Origin: Pelistega sp.
GTDB lineage: Bacteria; Pseudomonadota; Gammaproteobacteria; Burkholderiales; Burkholderiaceae_B
NCBI GenBank assembly: GCA_030538255.1
Contig: JAUNUI010000005.1
Location: forward strand, 1-64,000
Direction: 5' to 3'
Length of the DNA stretch: 64,000 nt
The position numbers and the translations under genes were made by a program. The notes beneath the pieces are model-generated. The model searched no databases, had not been told where the DNA came from, and was given only the letters and a program-made list of their open reading frames with translations. The stretch's first letter is position 1. The number at the start of each line of letters is the position of its first letter. Positions 1 to 10,120 of the stretch are shown piece after piece.

Positions 1-1
1 A

Positions 2-670
2 GGAGCGACGGATGTTCATGCTGTGGACGGACCAACTGAGGCTGTGCGAGTGGTTGAGCGTGAGCCCGTAGTTGTAGGCTAACCTGTTCCCGAAACTGAA
101 CCCGTAGTTGAACCCGAGCCCGAGCCAGTCGTGGAGCCCGAGCCTGATCCAGTGGTTGAACCTGAGCCAGTGCCCGATCCTGTGGTGATCAAAGAGCCGC
201 CCAAGCCCAAGCCTAAGCCGAAACCAGTAGAGAAACCAAAACCCAAAGAGAAACCTAAGCCTATTGAAAAACCTAAGGCTAAGCCTGTGGAGCGACCGAA
301 AGTAGCGTCAAGCACGAAGGGAAACCCTGAGGCTAAGCCATTCGGCACGCCGCAAGGTAATCCGAACAGCAAGCCTGGCGGCAGTGTGTCTGCAGCACCC
401 GTACGTGTTAGTAGTGTGCAGTACGTCGTTAAGCCAAGGCCCGTGATGCCGCGAAGCTCACAATTACGTGGGGAGCGTGGGCGCGTTATGGTGCGGGTCT
501 TGATTGGTACCAATGGCGCAGTAAAGAGCGCCAGCTTAAGTCAAGCTTCAGCGTATTCAGCCTTAAATGAAGAAGCTTTAAAAGCGGTGCGTAAAGCACG
601 CTTTAAACCGTATACAGAGAATGGTGTGGCCAGAGAGTCTTTGGCCGATATTCCAATTGATTTTAAATAA
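2..670 (+). pseudogene. tonB: TonB energy-transducing protein, interrupted by an in-frame stop
   Basis: TonB spans the periplasm and passes ExbB/ExbD-derived energy to outer-membrane siderophore and haem receptors. What is seen: a long Pro/Glu/Val then Pro/Lys spacer (about 131-300) followed by a clear TonB C-terminal domain (about 400-670, ending PIDFK). The reading frame is open from the left edge of the window (VVEREPVVVG) but meets TAA at 80-82; after it the same frame continues in the same Pro/Glu style (PVPETEPVVEPEPEP). The N-terminal membrane anchor must lie left of the window. A restart, for example GTG at 131, would give a protein without the anchor that TonB needs. So this is either a nonsense-disrupted tonB or a sequencing error. 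exbB follows after 14 bp, as in a tonB-exbB-exbD operon. Confidence 0.8.
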
Positions 671-684
671 GAAGGATAGTGAGA

Positions 685-1746
685 ATGTTTTCAGATTGGA
701 TCAATGCAGGTGTTAAAACCGTGAGCCATATGAGTAATCAAATTGCTAGTGGGACAGTGGACGGGGTGAGTCAAGCTGCCCAGAATCTTGCACCAACTGC
801 GCAAGCAGCTGGACAGGCCACGGGGCAAGTGGCTGGGCAAGCACTGCCGGCGGCAGGCTCGACAGGAACTGCGGCAACTGGGGCGCAAGTCCTTAGTGAT
901 GCAGCTAATTCTAATGCTCAAATGAGTACCTCGATTCAACAAGCATCGACGGGTTTAGGGCATGTATCCGGACAAGCGCCGACAGGCTTAGCTCAAGCAA
1001 ACTCGGAGATGGCCACTCAGCCAGGCATGTTAGAGTTTATCCAGCAAAGTGATATTGTCGGTCAAACCTTATTTGGCATTTTAGTGCTGATGTCGCTGAT
1101 TACTTGGTATTTAATTGTCGTTAAGGTCTTACTAAATATACGTCAGAAGCATCGTAGCAAGCAATTCCTTGATCGTTTCTGGTCAGCGGCTTCCTTGGAG
1201 CAAGTGGATAAGGACCTTCATCAGTTTGGGGCGCATGACCCATTCTCACGTCTAAGCAATCAGGCCCTACATGCAAGTGATCACTACGCTCGTTATGGGG
1301 CCAGTAGTCTGGCTGAAGTTGGAGGGAGTGCGGAGTTTGTCACACGTGCTATGCGTAAGGTGCTGGATGAAGAAACCGCACGAGTGGAGAATGGTTTAAC
1401 CATTCTAGGCTCGATTGGTTCAACGGCTCCATTTGTTGGTCTCTTTGGAACTGTTTGGGGGGTTTATCATGCTCTGATTGGTATTGGTTTGTCAGAAGGG
1501 GTATCGATTGCCAAAATTGCCGGTCCCGTTGGAGAGGCCTTGATTATGACGGGCTTGGGATTAGCCGTAGCGATTCCTGCTGTGTTGGCATTTAATGCTT
1601 TTGTGCGTCGCAATCGCGTGATGTTAAGTCACTTAGATGGCTTTGCCCATGATTTATTTTCTTTCCTTGCAACCGGTCAGCAAGTGGATACCAATCCTGA
1701 CCGTAAATTAGTCTTGCCACAGAAAACATCGAAAGGGGGTGTCTAA
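685..1746 (+). CDS. exbB: Biopolymer transport protein ExbB (MotA/TolQ/ExbB proton channel)
   Basis: Inner-membrane proton-channel subunit that energises TonB together with ExbD. Three membrane segments are visible: about residues 127-150 (LFGILVLMSLITWYLIV), 240-268 and 280-308, the last two forming the MotA/TolQ/ExbB domain with the typical GSTAPFVGLFGTVWG and MTGLGLAVAIPAVLAFN stretches. I choose ATG 685 over the in-frame GTG at 679 because an AAGGAT ribosome-binding site sits seven bases upstream of 685. Odd: the first 105 or so residues are a low-complexity Ala/Gln/Gly/Ser region, longer than in E. coli ExbB but like the long periplasmic N-termini of some proteobacterial ExbB proteins. 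It overlaps exbD by one base (TAATG). Confidence 0.93.
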   Translation: MFSDWINAGVKTVSHMSNQIASGTVDGVSQAAQNLAPTAQAAGQATGQVAGQALPAAGSTGTAATGAQVLSDAANSNAQMSTSIQQASTGLGHVSGQAPTGLAQANSEMATQPGMLEFIQQSDIVGQTLFGILVLMSLITWYLIVVKVLLNIRQKHRSKQFLDRFWSAASLEQVDKDLHQFGAHDPFSRLSNQALHASDHYARYGASSLAEVGGSAEFVTRAMRKVLDEETARVENGLTILGSIGSTAPFVGLFGTVWGVYHALIGIGLSEGVSIAKIAGPVGEALIMTGLGLAVAIPAVLAFNAFVRRNRVMLSHLDGFAHDLFSFLATGQQVDTNPDRKLVLPQKTSKGGV

Positions 1747-2237
1747 TGGCATTCGGCAGTTTTGATTCGGGACGCGGTCAGAATCAGAGCACTTTATCAG
1801 AAATTAATATGGTGCCCTTGATTGACGTGATGTTGGTGCTCTTAGTGATCTTTATTATCACTGCCCCCTTACTGGCGCACTCGATTAAGATTGACGTGCC
1901 CCAGGTGAGTAGTCAGGCGATTGAGCAGGATCCCAAATCAGTGGATATTGCGGTGGATGCCCAGGGCTTAATCTTTGTTAATGAGAGTCCCATGGATATG
2001 AGCAATCTACGCGAATACTTTGTGAATACGGCAAAGTTAGACCCGGCAACGGAGTTTCGTATCCGTGCCGATGCGGATACTCGTTATGAGTTGATCGCGC
2101 AAATAATGGCTGCTGCCAAGGGATCTGGAGTGAAAAAGCTGGGCTTTATTACCAGTCCAGCACCAGAGCAAGGTAGTGGTGTTAAGCCAGCGCCTGAGCA
2201 AAGTCAAACAAGGGGTGTAAAGCCAGCGACAGAGTAA
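1746..2237 (+). CDS. exbD: Biopolymer transport protein ExbD/TolR
   Basis: Small single-pass partner of ExbB. Cytoplasmic N-terminus (about 22 residues), one transmembrane helix (MVPLIDVMLVLLVIFIITAP) that carries the conserved proton-path Asp, then a periplasmic ExbD/TolR domain to about residue 136. Start ATG 1746 overlaps the exbB stop by one base, implying translational coupling. Odd: the last 25 residues (PAPEQGSGVKPAPEQ and so on) are not part of the family domain but are encoded by a 36-bp tandem repeat. The stop codon itself sits in the third repeat copy, where the second copy has CAA and the third TAA. Confidence 0.94.
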   Translation: MAFGSFDSGRGQNQSTLSEINMVPLIDVMLVLLVIFIITAPLLAHSIKIDVPQVSSQAIEQDPKSVDIAVDAQGLIFVNESPMDMSNLREYFVNTAKLDPATEFRIRADADTRYELIAQIMAAAKGSGVKKLGFITSPAPEQGSGVKPAPEQSQTRGVKPATE

Positions 2238-2260
2238 AGTCAAACAAGTGGTGTAAATTT
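2157..2260 (+). repeat. Three-copy 36-bp degenerate tandem repeat across the exbD stop codon
   Basis: Copies begin with CCAGC at 2157, 2187 and 2223. Copy 1 is shorter (30 bp) and more diverged; copies 2 and 3 share the core AAAGTCAAACAAG and GGTGTAAA. Thirty-six bases are twelve codons, so expansion keeps the frame. The exbD stop TAA (2235-2237) aligns with a CAA codon in copy 2. Confidence 0.8.
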
Positions 2261-2927
2261 ACTCTTTATTCTCATTCGAGTAAAACTTTACACCAATCTG
2301 GATTCGCTCGCGTCCTTGGTTCTGACGATGACGATTGGTGTCACGCATGGAGTAGACGCAACCACAGTATTCTTGTTGATAGAATTCTTCACGCTTACTG
2401 ATTTCGATCATACGTGCTGAACCACCACCCTTGCGCCAGTTGTATGTCCAATAGGCGAGCTCAGGATAACGGGCAGCAGCGCGCTCGCCACAACCATTGA
2501 TTTGTTGCATATCTTTCCAGCGTGAGATGCCTAAGGAACTGGTAATTGTATCAAAGCCGTGCTCATGCGCATATAAAGCCGTGCGTTCAAAGCGCATATC
2601 AAAGCAAGCAGTGCAGCGAATACCACGCTCAGGCTCCATCTCTAAACCCTTGACGCGCTCGAACCAGTTATCGACATCATAATCCGCATCAATAAAAGGC
2701 ACGCCATGTTGTTGGGCAAAGCGGATATTCTCTTCTTTGCGAATTTCGTATTCTTTCACGGGATGAATATTCGGATTATAGAAATAGATGGTGTAATCAA
2801 TCTCAGATGCCAATAAGGCCTCCATCACTTCTCCAGAGCAGGGCGCACAGCAGGAGTGCAAAAGCACTTTGCTACGGCCTTCGGGGAGGCTTAATTTGGG
2901 GCGTTGAATATCTGTAACAGTAACCAT
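2259..2927 (-). CDS. queH: Epoxyqueuosine reductase QueH
   Basis: Catalyses the last step of queuosine tRNA modification, reducing epoxyqueuosine to queuosine; QueH is the non-orthologous replacement of QueG. The protein has the family signature [13 protein letters not shown] near the N-terminus (adjacent Cys pair plus CxxC-like spacing), a [13 protein letters not shown] motif in the middle and a C-terminal EYCGCVYS, which together supply the Cys ligands for the iron-sulfur and metal site. Length 222 residues is normal for the family. Start at the ATG ending at 2927. It converges with exbD; only about 20 bp separate the stop codons, with no strong terminator visible. Confidence 0.9.
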   Translation of the reverse strand: MVTVTDIQRPKLSLPEGRSKVLLHSCCAPCSGEVMEALLASEIDYTIYFYNPNIHPVKEYEIRKEENIRFAQQHGVPFIDADYDVDNWFERVKGLEMEPERGIRCTACFDMRFERTALYAHEHGFDTITSSLGISRWKDMQQINGCGERAAARYPELAYWTYNWRKGGGSARMIEISKREEFYQQEYCGCVYSMRDTNRHRQNQGRERIQIGVKFYSNENKE

Positions 2928-3058
2928 GGCAATCGAAAAACCGTAAAACTTGAGTGAAATATCGCTATTTTATCAAACTACTAGGAGAAAAAGGCGATTT
3001 ACTGCTTCCAACACGGGCAGTAAATACACTTAATTATTCACGCGCCAACAGAGAAACT

Positions 3059-5953
3059 TTAGGCATAATCTCGATGCGGAAATACCCATTGCCATAATTC
3101 TTGGACGGCCTTGCGTTCATCTTGCAATAGCTCTTGGCTAACTCGTGCCTTGTCTTCACCCCGCAGACGAACGGCATGTTGTGATTTACGCAGCACACGA
3201 TAAGCATCAGAAACCTGTTCTGCTAAGTCAAGGGGAATCAAACCTGCTTGGCCAGCTATTTTCAGTAAGGCAATATTGCCTAAGTTTTCTAATAACTTGG
3301 CATGGTCTTTAGCATGGGCCAGCACCAGATATTGGGTGATAAATTCTATGTCCACCATGCCGCCCGAGTCATGCTTAACATCAAAGAGTTCAGAGTGATT
3401 GGGATGGCCATCGCGCATTTTGAGGCGCATCTCGACAATATCATCTTTGAGCTTTTCAGGTTCACGTTCAAGTAATAAAACTTGTCGGCGAATTTGCTCG
3501 AATTGTTCACCAACTTGAGGGTCGCCTGCGGCAAAGCGCGCACGGGTTAAGGCTTGGTGCTCCCAGACCCAAGCATGTTCACGCTGGTACTTCTCAAAGC
3601 CTTCCACGGTAACCGCTAATAATCCAGCATCGCCATCAGGCCTTAAGCGCATATCTAATTCGTACATGCGGCCTGATGAGGTCATGGTGGAGACCCAGGT
3701 ACTCAGGCGACGGCCAAGCTTGGCATAGGTTTCAATCGCATGTTCAGAGTCGTCATCGAAGATAAGTACCAAGTCCAAGTCTGAGGCATAGCCTAATTCT
3801 TTACCGCCTAACTTACCATAGGCAATAATTGCAAACTTAGGTTTTTCTGGCAGCGCATACTTGCTGGTTTTGCGCAGCTGGCACCAGGTGCGCGCGAGAC
3901 TTTCTTCTAGGAGCATATCGGCTAAAGCGGAGAGATAATCGGCGAGCGCTTCAACGCTTAGCTCTCCTTCTAGGTCTTGCGCCAGAAGTTGAAAACTCAC
4001 CATCTTCTGGGCATCACGCATGAGATTCATCTGGCGTTCAATATCGGGCTCGCCCTCATGAATCAGACTTGAGTCCAAGTCCATCCTGAGTTGCTCAGCA
4101 GTGCCGGCTATATCGACAGGTTCAAGCAGGGTGCGCCAATCAATTAAGCTATCAAGTAAAAGCGGATTCTGTAAAAGATATTGTGCGGTCCATGGACTCG
4201 CCGTCATTAAGCGGGCAACACGTTGCAGGATTTCTGGGTATTCAGCCAATAGCGCAATATAGGCACTGCGTTGTGCAATGGTTTCAATTAAATCGAATAG
4301 ATAAAAGCACGCTTGCTGCGGATTATCGGTTTTCGCCGCCGCTAACAAGATGCTTGGGATTAAAGCCTTAATACGTTCGCGATGAGCCTCTGATAGATTA
4401 CGCAGGCGATGGCTTTTAAATAAAGACTCAATTGATTCTTGAATTTTAGCTTGACTCTCAGGCGTAAACTCTTGCTCAATAATGGTTTCTCGCTTTAGGT
4501 TTAAAGCTTGTACAGGAGTGGTGCCTGAATTTAACGCCGACTCCTCAGCACTTTCCTTAAAGCCTAAAAGTCGAAACACATTGCGAAAGGTATGAGAGAC
4601 AAATTGGCGATGTTGCTGCAGTTGAGCCTCGAATGCCTCTACGCTAAAGCCCATGGTTTGTGCCAGCAGTTGCAACACCTCAGGGTCAGAAGGCAATAGG
4701 TGAGTTTGTGCATCATCACGATATTGCAGCATATGCTCAACTCGGCGCAGAAATCGATAAGCTTGTTCTAATTGCTTGGCATCACTCTCACTCATTAAAC
4801 TCGAAAATACCTCGGCTTGTAAGGCATTGAGTAAGCGCTTATGCTGTAAGCTAGGCATACGACCACCGCGAATCAGTTGAATCAACTGCACGATAAATTC
4901 AATTTCGCGGATACCGCCTTCCCCGAGCTTGACATTCTGTGTCGTCTCAATACCTTGGCGGGCATTGGCGCGGCGTTGCCAATCTTGGCGAATTTGTTCA
5001 CGTAAACCACGTAATGAGGAGAGAGCATCAAAGTCAAAATATTTACGATAGACAAAAGGCGTACGAATACTTTCTAAAGCATGGATATCACTGGAGGGGT
5101 CGCTGTCGGGAAAATACTTGAGCTCAATCACGCGAGCCTTAATCCAAGCATAGCGCTCCCACTCACGTCCTTGAGTGATTAAGTAATTTTCTAAAGCATC
5201 TAAACTCCACGCCAGTGGCCCACTATCACCATCAGGGCGAAGGCGTAAATCCGTACGAAATACAAAGCCATCCGCATCAGGGTCTGAGATGATCGGCATC
5301 ATGCGTTGGGTAAGGCGACCATAAAACTCATGGTAGCTTAAGGGGCGGCGCCCTTGCGTTTCACCTTCGTCGCCATACAACATAATCAGATCAATATCTG
5401 AGGAGACGTTCAACTCTTCACCACCGAGTTTGCCCATCCCTAGGACTATCATTTCCATCGGCAAGCCGGTAAGCGGATCGAGTGGTGCGCCATGCGCCTC
5501 AACTAGCGTATGCATCACGCTACGATAAGCGGCTTGAATCACCAAGTCAGCGAGAAAGCTCATGCTTTGCGTGACTTCCTCTAAGCTAGCTAGGCCCGCA
5601 ATATCACGTATCAAAAGCGTGCTGAAAATACGTTGTCTTAACTGTCGAACTTGTCGACGGCAATCAGCATTATCAGCGGGTGGCATGGCTGTTAAGGAGC
5701 CACCAAGTTGTTCAAACCAGGTAAGAATACGCTGCGGATTAACTTCAGCTTGTATATCCTCGTGCCACTGTGCTTGTAGCTCAGGGCGCGCGTTGAGACG
5801 GCGTTGTAAAAAAAGTGACCAGTTCAAGGCTTGCGCTATGGGGTCGATATTAGGACCTGATGAAAGGTCTGATGACTTAGCTAATGATTTATCTACGGAC
5901 TCAGATGAAGACTGAGGATTTGATTGACTTGTTAAGGGATGTAAAGTATTCAT
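3059..5953 (-). CDS. glnE: Bifunctional glutamine synthetase adenylyltransferase/adenylyl-removing enzyme
   Basis: GlnE adds AMP to, or removes it from, glutamine synthetase in response to PII, tuning nitrogen assimilation. At 964 residues it has the family size. Both nucleotidyltransferase domains are visible: the N-terminal one with [11 protein letters not shown] then [11 protein letters not shown] (about residues 170-192), and the C-terminal one with [12 protein letters not shown] then [10 protein letters not shown] (about 710-735), each followed by a GlnD/PII-uptake helical domain. The N-terminal 30 residues are Ser/Gln-rich and poorly conserved. Start ATG at 5953 is the only reasonable one. 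It is divergent from the YhdP-like gene, with 70 bp between them. Confidence 0.95.
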   Translation of the reverse strand: MNTLHPLTSQSNPQSSSESVDKSLAKSSDLSSGPNIDPIAQALNWSLFLQRRLNARPELQAQWHEDIQAEVNPQRILTWFEQLGGSLTAMPPADNADCRRQVRQLRQRIFSTLLIRDIAGLASLEEVTQSMSFLADLVIQAAYRSVMHTLVEAHGAPLDPLTGLPMEMIVLGMGKLGGEELNVSSDIDLIMLYGDEGETQGRRPLSYHEFYGRLTQRMMPIISDPDADGFVFRTDLRLRPDGDSGPLAWSLDALENYLITQGREWERYAWIKARVIELKYFPDSDPSSDIHALESIRTPFVYRKYFDFDALSSLRGLREQIRQDWQRRANARQGIETTQNVKLGEGGIREIEFIVQLIQLIRGGRMPSLQHKRLLNALQAEVFSSLMSESDAKQLEQAYRFLRRVEHMLQYRDDAQTHLLPSDPEVLQLLAQTMGFSVEAFEAQLQQHRQFVSHTFRNVFRLLGFKESAEESALNSGTTPVQALNLKRETIIEQEFTPESQAKIQESIESLFKSHRLRNLSEAHRERIKALIPSILLAAAKTDNPQQACFYLFDLIETIAQRSAYIALLAEYPEILQRVARLMTASPWTAQYLLQNPLLLDSLIDWRTLLEPVDIAGTAEQLRMDLDSSLIHEGEPDIERQMNLMRDAQKMVSFQLLAQDLEGELSVEALADYLSALADMLLEESLARTWCQLRKTSKYALPEKPKFAIIAYGKLGGKELGYASDLDLVLIFDDDSEHAIETYAKLGRRLSTWVSTMTSSGRMYELDMRLRPDGDAGLLAVTVEGFEKYQREHAWVWEHQALTRARFAAGDPQVGEQFEQIRRQVLLLEREPEKLKDDIVEMRLKMRDGHPNHSELFDVKHDSGGMVDIEFITQYLVLAHAKDHAKLLENLGNIALLKIAGQAGLIPLDLAEQVSDAYRVLRKSQHAVRLRGEDKARVSQELLQDERKAVQELWQWVFPHRDYA

Positions 5954-6023
5954 AATTCGCGCAAGAGTTAGCTCACTACTTGTTATAATAACGTGAATTT
6001 ACCACCAGTAATGGGTCAGGGTA

Positions 6024-9000
6024 GTGCGTATATTGAGAAATACTTTACGAGTTGTAGGGCTAGTAGTACTGATTTTATTGTTGCTCCTTGTAGCAGCATT
6101 TTTTATTGTGCGCTTTTATCTTGCACCCAATCTTGATCAGTGGCGTCCCGAGCTGCAGGCATGGCTTCACAAGGAAATTCATCCAGGCCTACACGTGGAT
6201 AAGTTTGAGATTAGTTGGCATGGCATGGAGCCAGAGCTCGTTCTATTGGGCACCAAAATCCTCAATCAAGAAAACCAAGCTGAAGGCTCCGTCGAACAGA
6301 TTAATGTTCAAATGAATTGGATGCAGAGTTTCTCAGGACGGATACAGGTTCAGGATTTACGACTTGATCAAGCGCAACTCATTATCTACCGCGACCAGCA
6401 AGGCTATGTGCGCTTAGCCGATGAAGCAATTTTATACAATCCTTACCAAGCAAAGCTGGAACATAATTTACCCACTAGTCGTGAGCTGCAAGAGCGTGAA
6501 GCTAAATTTAAAGCACAATTACAGCAAGTTTTTGACTATCTGCCAGCGAATGTTCATCTGAGTCGTAGTCAGATTGTTTGGCGCGATGAACAACGCCAAA
6601 GTCCAGAGCTAGTCTTGGATGAGGTGCAATTTGATCTCACCCAAGGTTTGTCAGGTTTACAACTTAATGCGTCTATTTTACCGCCCGAAAATTTGGCTGG
6701 ACCGATACAGGTACAGGCCGATTTAAGCCGTCTAGGCAAAGGGCGTGCCAAAATTAAATTCAATCATTTCTATCCTCAAGTGCTACGTCATTGGCTTGAC
6801 TTACCCGTGCTTATCTCGCAAGGCTATATGCAAGAGGCGCGCTTATCGATTGGCTATCAACAAGGCAGCGTGGCAGACTTCGACTGGCAAAGTAAGTGGC
6901 TGGATTTTGTGATTCATGAAGATCAGGGCGAGCAAGCGCTGGATATTCGCGCCGATGTGCTGGATGTGAATATTGCTTCTAACAATGGAGTCAGCCTACC
7001 TTATGAGTATAGTGTTGCTGCCTCTAACTTAGGCGTTATCAGCGATGAGGTGTTTCGACATCCACTGACTTTTTTTGGTGTGCAAGCGAAGGGGCGTTAT
7101 ACTGAAACCGCAGAATTGCAACCGCGGATTGAGATTGATTTGCTTCGTGCGCGTTTGCCGTCTGGTTCATTGCGGGCACAGGGAGCTTGGCAGGTCGACT
7201 CGAATAGCGATAATGGCTTATTGGACGTAGATGCAAAGATTGACTTTTTAAGTTTAGCCGACTTGCCACGCCTTTTACCCAAAGCGATTGATGCCGACTC
7301 CTTAAATTGGCTTGAGGCTGCTTTTGTCTCCGGTGATATGGAGAATGTTTCCTTGAAAATTCAAGGCGTCGTCGACCATATTCCTTTCGGACGCCGACCT
7401 GAGTCAGGTGAGTTTCGTATCCAGGGGGATGTCAAGAATGTCTTGCTGAATTACCACCAACATGATGATCGTGGTGGCAAGCGTTGGCCCAGATTGCATA
7501 CAGAACAAGCGAAAATTGATTTTCATAATGATGCTATTCATGTCACAGCGGCACAGGCACAACTCGAGGGTAGCGAAGCCTTGCGTTTGCAGGATGTCGA
7601 AGCACAAATTACGAGTATTGAAAAAGGCACTGTTGTTAATGTGCAGGCGAATTTACAGGCGACGGGCCAAGACTTTGCGGGTTTTTACCAAAACAGTCCA
7701 TTACAACGTATTCTTAAGGGAGCCTTAGATCAGAGCGTATTGGCAGGGCGTATGACAGGCAATCTTGCACTGACAATACCTATTTCTGATGTCGATGCTA
7801 GCCGTGTTGACGGTCGCATAGAGTTGAGTCAGGCAAGTTTTCAGTTTGAACCAATCTACCCAGTGTTGACACAGGCCCAGGGTGTATTGCGGGTTTCGGA
7901 GAAGAATCTTCGGGTCGATAGTTTACAAGGACAATTGCTCGGTGGACCTGTTACGGCTCAGGGTAGCATTGGCAGTGCAGGGGATAGTTTACAGTTCAAT
8001 GGTGAACTCAGCGGACAAGGCTTACGTGATTTTCTGCCTTTAAAGGGCTTGCAGCGTCTCCAAGGTAAAACTGCCTATAAAGCGCGTCTTGATTTCTTGG
8101 GTCAAGATCGCTTGAATTTTGACTTGTCTTCAACCTTAAAAGGACTGGCATTAGACTTTCCAGGTAGCTTTAAAAAATCGGCTGCGCAAGAGCGAGCCTT
8201 AGAGCTCCAGTGGCTCGACCGACGACCGCAAGGCACACGGCAATTACAGGTGAATTTAGGTAAGGAACAGGTGCGAGCCTTATTTGAACGAGTCGATAAG
8301 AGTACACGGTTTTTCCATCGTGGTGTGGTGGCGGTTAATCGTGCCCCGACACTACCCACTAAAAATTTAGCGGTATTAATTAAGGGTGGAGAATGGGATT
8401 TAGTGCAGTGGGAAGATCTTGTTGATGAGTTTGATCAGCGCCTAGGTACTCAAAGAACTAATACTAAGAACAGTCGCTCAAACCAAAGCCACGGGGGGAC
8501 TTTTCCAGAGCTCTATCAGTTAGACCTGCAGATGGATCATATGGATTATCACTTCTTGCACGTCGATAATATGCACTTACTGGGTAATCGAATCGATAAT
8601 CGGAACTGGCAATTACAGCTGCGCTCGCCTGATATCCAAGGGCAGCTGGATATTCGCATGAGTGAGGATTTAAAAGACTTACAGGCACTAAAAGGCAGCT
8701 ATGACCATATTCATTGGCGCGACTCTTCGCTAAGTTCAGGTAACTCTGGGACAGAGAGTACGGCAGCACCAGGAGCCCAGGCAGGGGGCCGAAACTCCAC
8801 GAGTAACTCATCCACAACTAAGCGCTTAGATTTACCGAATATTGATGTTCAGGTTAAACGTCTCTCCGTGTATGGTAAAACCTTAGGTAGTTTGAATTTG
8901 AAGGGAGTTGCGCGAGGTAATAATGCATGGCAACTCGATGAACTAAGCATTCATAACGATGTGGGCTCCATGTTCGCAACGGGCCGCTTGCAGAGTAGTG

Positions 9001-9701
9001 CGCAAAGTACTGTAGCGGATATTGCGCTGAATGTGAATGCTTTGGATATGGGTAAATTCTTAACGCATTTTGGCTTAAACGATGTGATGAACGGCGGTAA
9101 TGGCTTTGTGAATGGGCGTATTCAGGTGTCTGATGTACGCAATATTGCCTTGAATAATGTACAAGCGCAGTGGGAAGCACAAATCACCCAAGGTAGCTTA
9201 TTAAGTGTGCGATCGAAAGCAGTGAAAGCCTTGGAATTTATCTCTTTGCAATCGCTTTCCCGTCTTAGTCAAGCAGGTGACGGGCATCGCTTATTTGGTG
9301 CTGGCTTGCAATTTGATTATGTCCGCGGGCATTTTAACTTGGCACAGCAACGCTTGAATGTAGCGGACTTTCGCCTCGATGGCCCCCTCGTAGCAGTGGT
9401 TGCTATGGGACATACCAATTTGCATTCTAAGCAACTTGATTTCCAAGCCGTCGCCGTGCCGAAAATTGAGATGAGTGGTGCGGCCATTCTATCGGGTATT
9501 ATTGTGAATCCAGTCGTTGGTGTTGGTGCATTCTTGACGCAATGGCTTTTACAAGAACCCTTAGGTCGCGCATTAACTCAGCGCTTCCATGTGACAGGTA
9601 ACTGGGACCAAGTGAAATTAGATGATGTGCCCCTGCCGAGTGAAGAGCAACTGAAGGAAAAAGACACTCAGCGTAAAATCGATGATCTCTATCGTAATTA
9701 G
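6024..9701 (+). CDS. yhdP: YhdP/AsmA-like envelope protein (DUF3971 family)
   Basis: Very large (1225 residues) inner-membrane-anchored periplasmic protein of the AsmA-like superfamily, whose members are implicated in phospholipid transport to the outer membrane. Seen: one N-terminal transmembrane helix (about residues 10-30, VVGLVVLILLLLLVAAFFIV), then a long beta-rich DUF3971/AsmA_2 body, ending in a conserved C-terminal block with VVAMGHTNLHSKQLDFQAV and a hydrophobic IVNPVVGVGAFLTQWLL stretch. GTG start at 6024 preceded by a CAGGG motif. A Ser/Gly/Thr-rich low-complexity linker lies near residues 908-935. The glnE-yhdP divergent pairing fits Burkholderiales gene order. Function in lipid transport is family knowledge, not visible here. 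Confidence 0.88.
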   Translation: MRILRNTLRVVGLVVLILLLLLVAAFFIVRFYLAPNLDQWRPELQAWLHKEIHPGLHVDKFEISWHGMEPELVLLGTKILNQENQAEGSVEQINVQMNWMQSFSGRIQVQDLRLDQAQLIIYRDQQGYVRLADEAILYNPYQAKLEHNLPTSRELQEREAKFKAQLQQVFDYLPANVHLSRSQIVWRDEQRQSPELVLDEVQFDLTQGLSGLQLNASILPPENLAGPIQVQADLSRLGKGRAKIKFNHFYPQVLRHWLDLPVLISQGYMQEARLSIGYQQGSVADFDWQSKWLDFVIHEDQGEQALDIRADVLDVNIASNNGVSLPYEYSVAASNLGVISDEVFRHPLTFFGVQAKGRYTETAELQPRIEIDLLRARLPSGSLRAQGAWQVDSNSDNGLLDVDAKIDFLSLADLPRLLPKAIDADSLNWLEAAFVSGDMENVSLKIQGVVDHIPFGRRPESGEFRIQGDVKNVLLNYHQHDDRGGKRWPRLHTEQAKIDFHNDAIHVTAAQAQLEGSEALRLQDVEAQITSIEKGTVVNVQANLQATGQDFAGFYQNSPLQRILKGALDQSVLAGRMTGNLALTIPISDVDASRVDGRIELSQASFQFEPIYPVLTQAQGVLRVSEKNLRVDSLQGQLLGGPVTAQGSIGSAGDSLQFNGELSGQGLRDFLPLKGLQRLQGKTAYKARLDFLGQDRLNFDLSSTLKGLALDFPGSFKKSAAQERALELQWLDRRPQGTRQLQVNLGKEQVRALFERVDKSTRFFHRGVVAVNRAPTLPTKNLAVLIKGGEWDLVQWEDLVDEFDQRLGTQRTNTKNSRSNQSHGGTFPELYQLDLQMDHMDYHFLHVDNMHLLGNRIDNRNWQLQLRSPDIQGQLDIRMSEDLKDLQALKGSYDHIHWRDSSLSSGNSGTESTAAPGAQAGGRNSTSNSSTTKRLDLPNIDVQVKRLSVYGKTLGSLNLKGVARGNNAWQLDELSIHNDVGSMFATGRLQSSAQSTVADIALNVNALDMGKFLTHFGLNDVMNGGNGFVNGRIQVSDVRNIALNNVQAQWEAQITQGSLLSVRSKAVKALEFISLQSLSRLSQAGDGHRLFGAGLQFDYVRGHFNLAQQRLNVADFRLDGPLVAVVAMGHTNLHSKQLDFQAVAVPKIEMSGAAILSGIIVNPVVGVGAFLTQWLLQEPLGRALTQRFHVTGNWDQVKLDDVPLPSEEQLKEKDTQRKIDDLYRN

Positions 9702-9871
9702 GCTTAGTTGAGTATTCCGATATCCACTTTACACGGGCGAGAAGCAGTTACCGATATGTTTAATTAAGCCCAGTTGAGTATTCTGGTATTCACTGTGTGC
9801 GGGCGGGAAGCTGGCGCCAATATGTTTAATTAGGCCTAGACGAGTATCCCGGTGTTCAATGGGCGCGACCT
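9699..9871 (+). repeat. 66-bp tandem repeat, two full copies and one decaying copy
   Basis: Copies start at 9699, 9765 and 9831 and each full copy is exactly 66 bp, from TAGGCTTAG or TAAGCCCAG to GATATGTTTAAT or CAATATGTTTAAT. The repeat begins on the stop codon of the yhdP-like gene. The third copy loses similarity after about 40 bp. All frames have stops, so it is non-coding. Copies differ by many substitutions. Confidence 0.85.
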
Positions 9872-10120
9872 GCATCGAGTACGGGAGTGTGTCATTTAAG
9901 CTTGTCTAGAATAGGCTTATCAAACTTAGGGTCTAGCACCTTGGTATAGACATTTTCAGCTAATCTATATGGCATAATTGAAAGCGTTATTTAGCGTACT
10001 GTAGCACGGACATTTTCTTGTCAACTTCTTGTGCTATAAGATTTAAGAATAAATTAAAAATAATGAGTGGAGACAGATCAATTATTGTCTGTCTACGCGT
10101 ATTTTCATGAGGCAAAACAT
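9872..10120. other. Intergenic stretch upstream of sdaA
   Basis: Together with the preceding repeats this is the gap of about 420 bp between the yhdP-like gene and sdaA. It is AT-rich near the gene and must hold the sdaA promoter, but I cannot pick a convincing -35/-10 pair. An in-frame GTG at 10067 would extend SdaA by 18 residues; I reject it as the start. Confidence 0.4.

Noticed and set aside
79-513. 144-residue minus-strand frame rich in Gly/Ser/Thr opposite tonB
   Set aside because: It is the mirror of the Pro/Lys/Glu spacer of tonB; composition is explained by that strand.
10067-10120. N-terminal extension of SdaA from GTG 10067
   Set aside because: The family N-terminus and a ribosome-binding site both point to ATG 10121.
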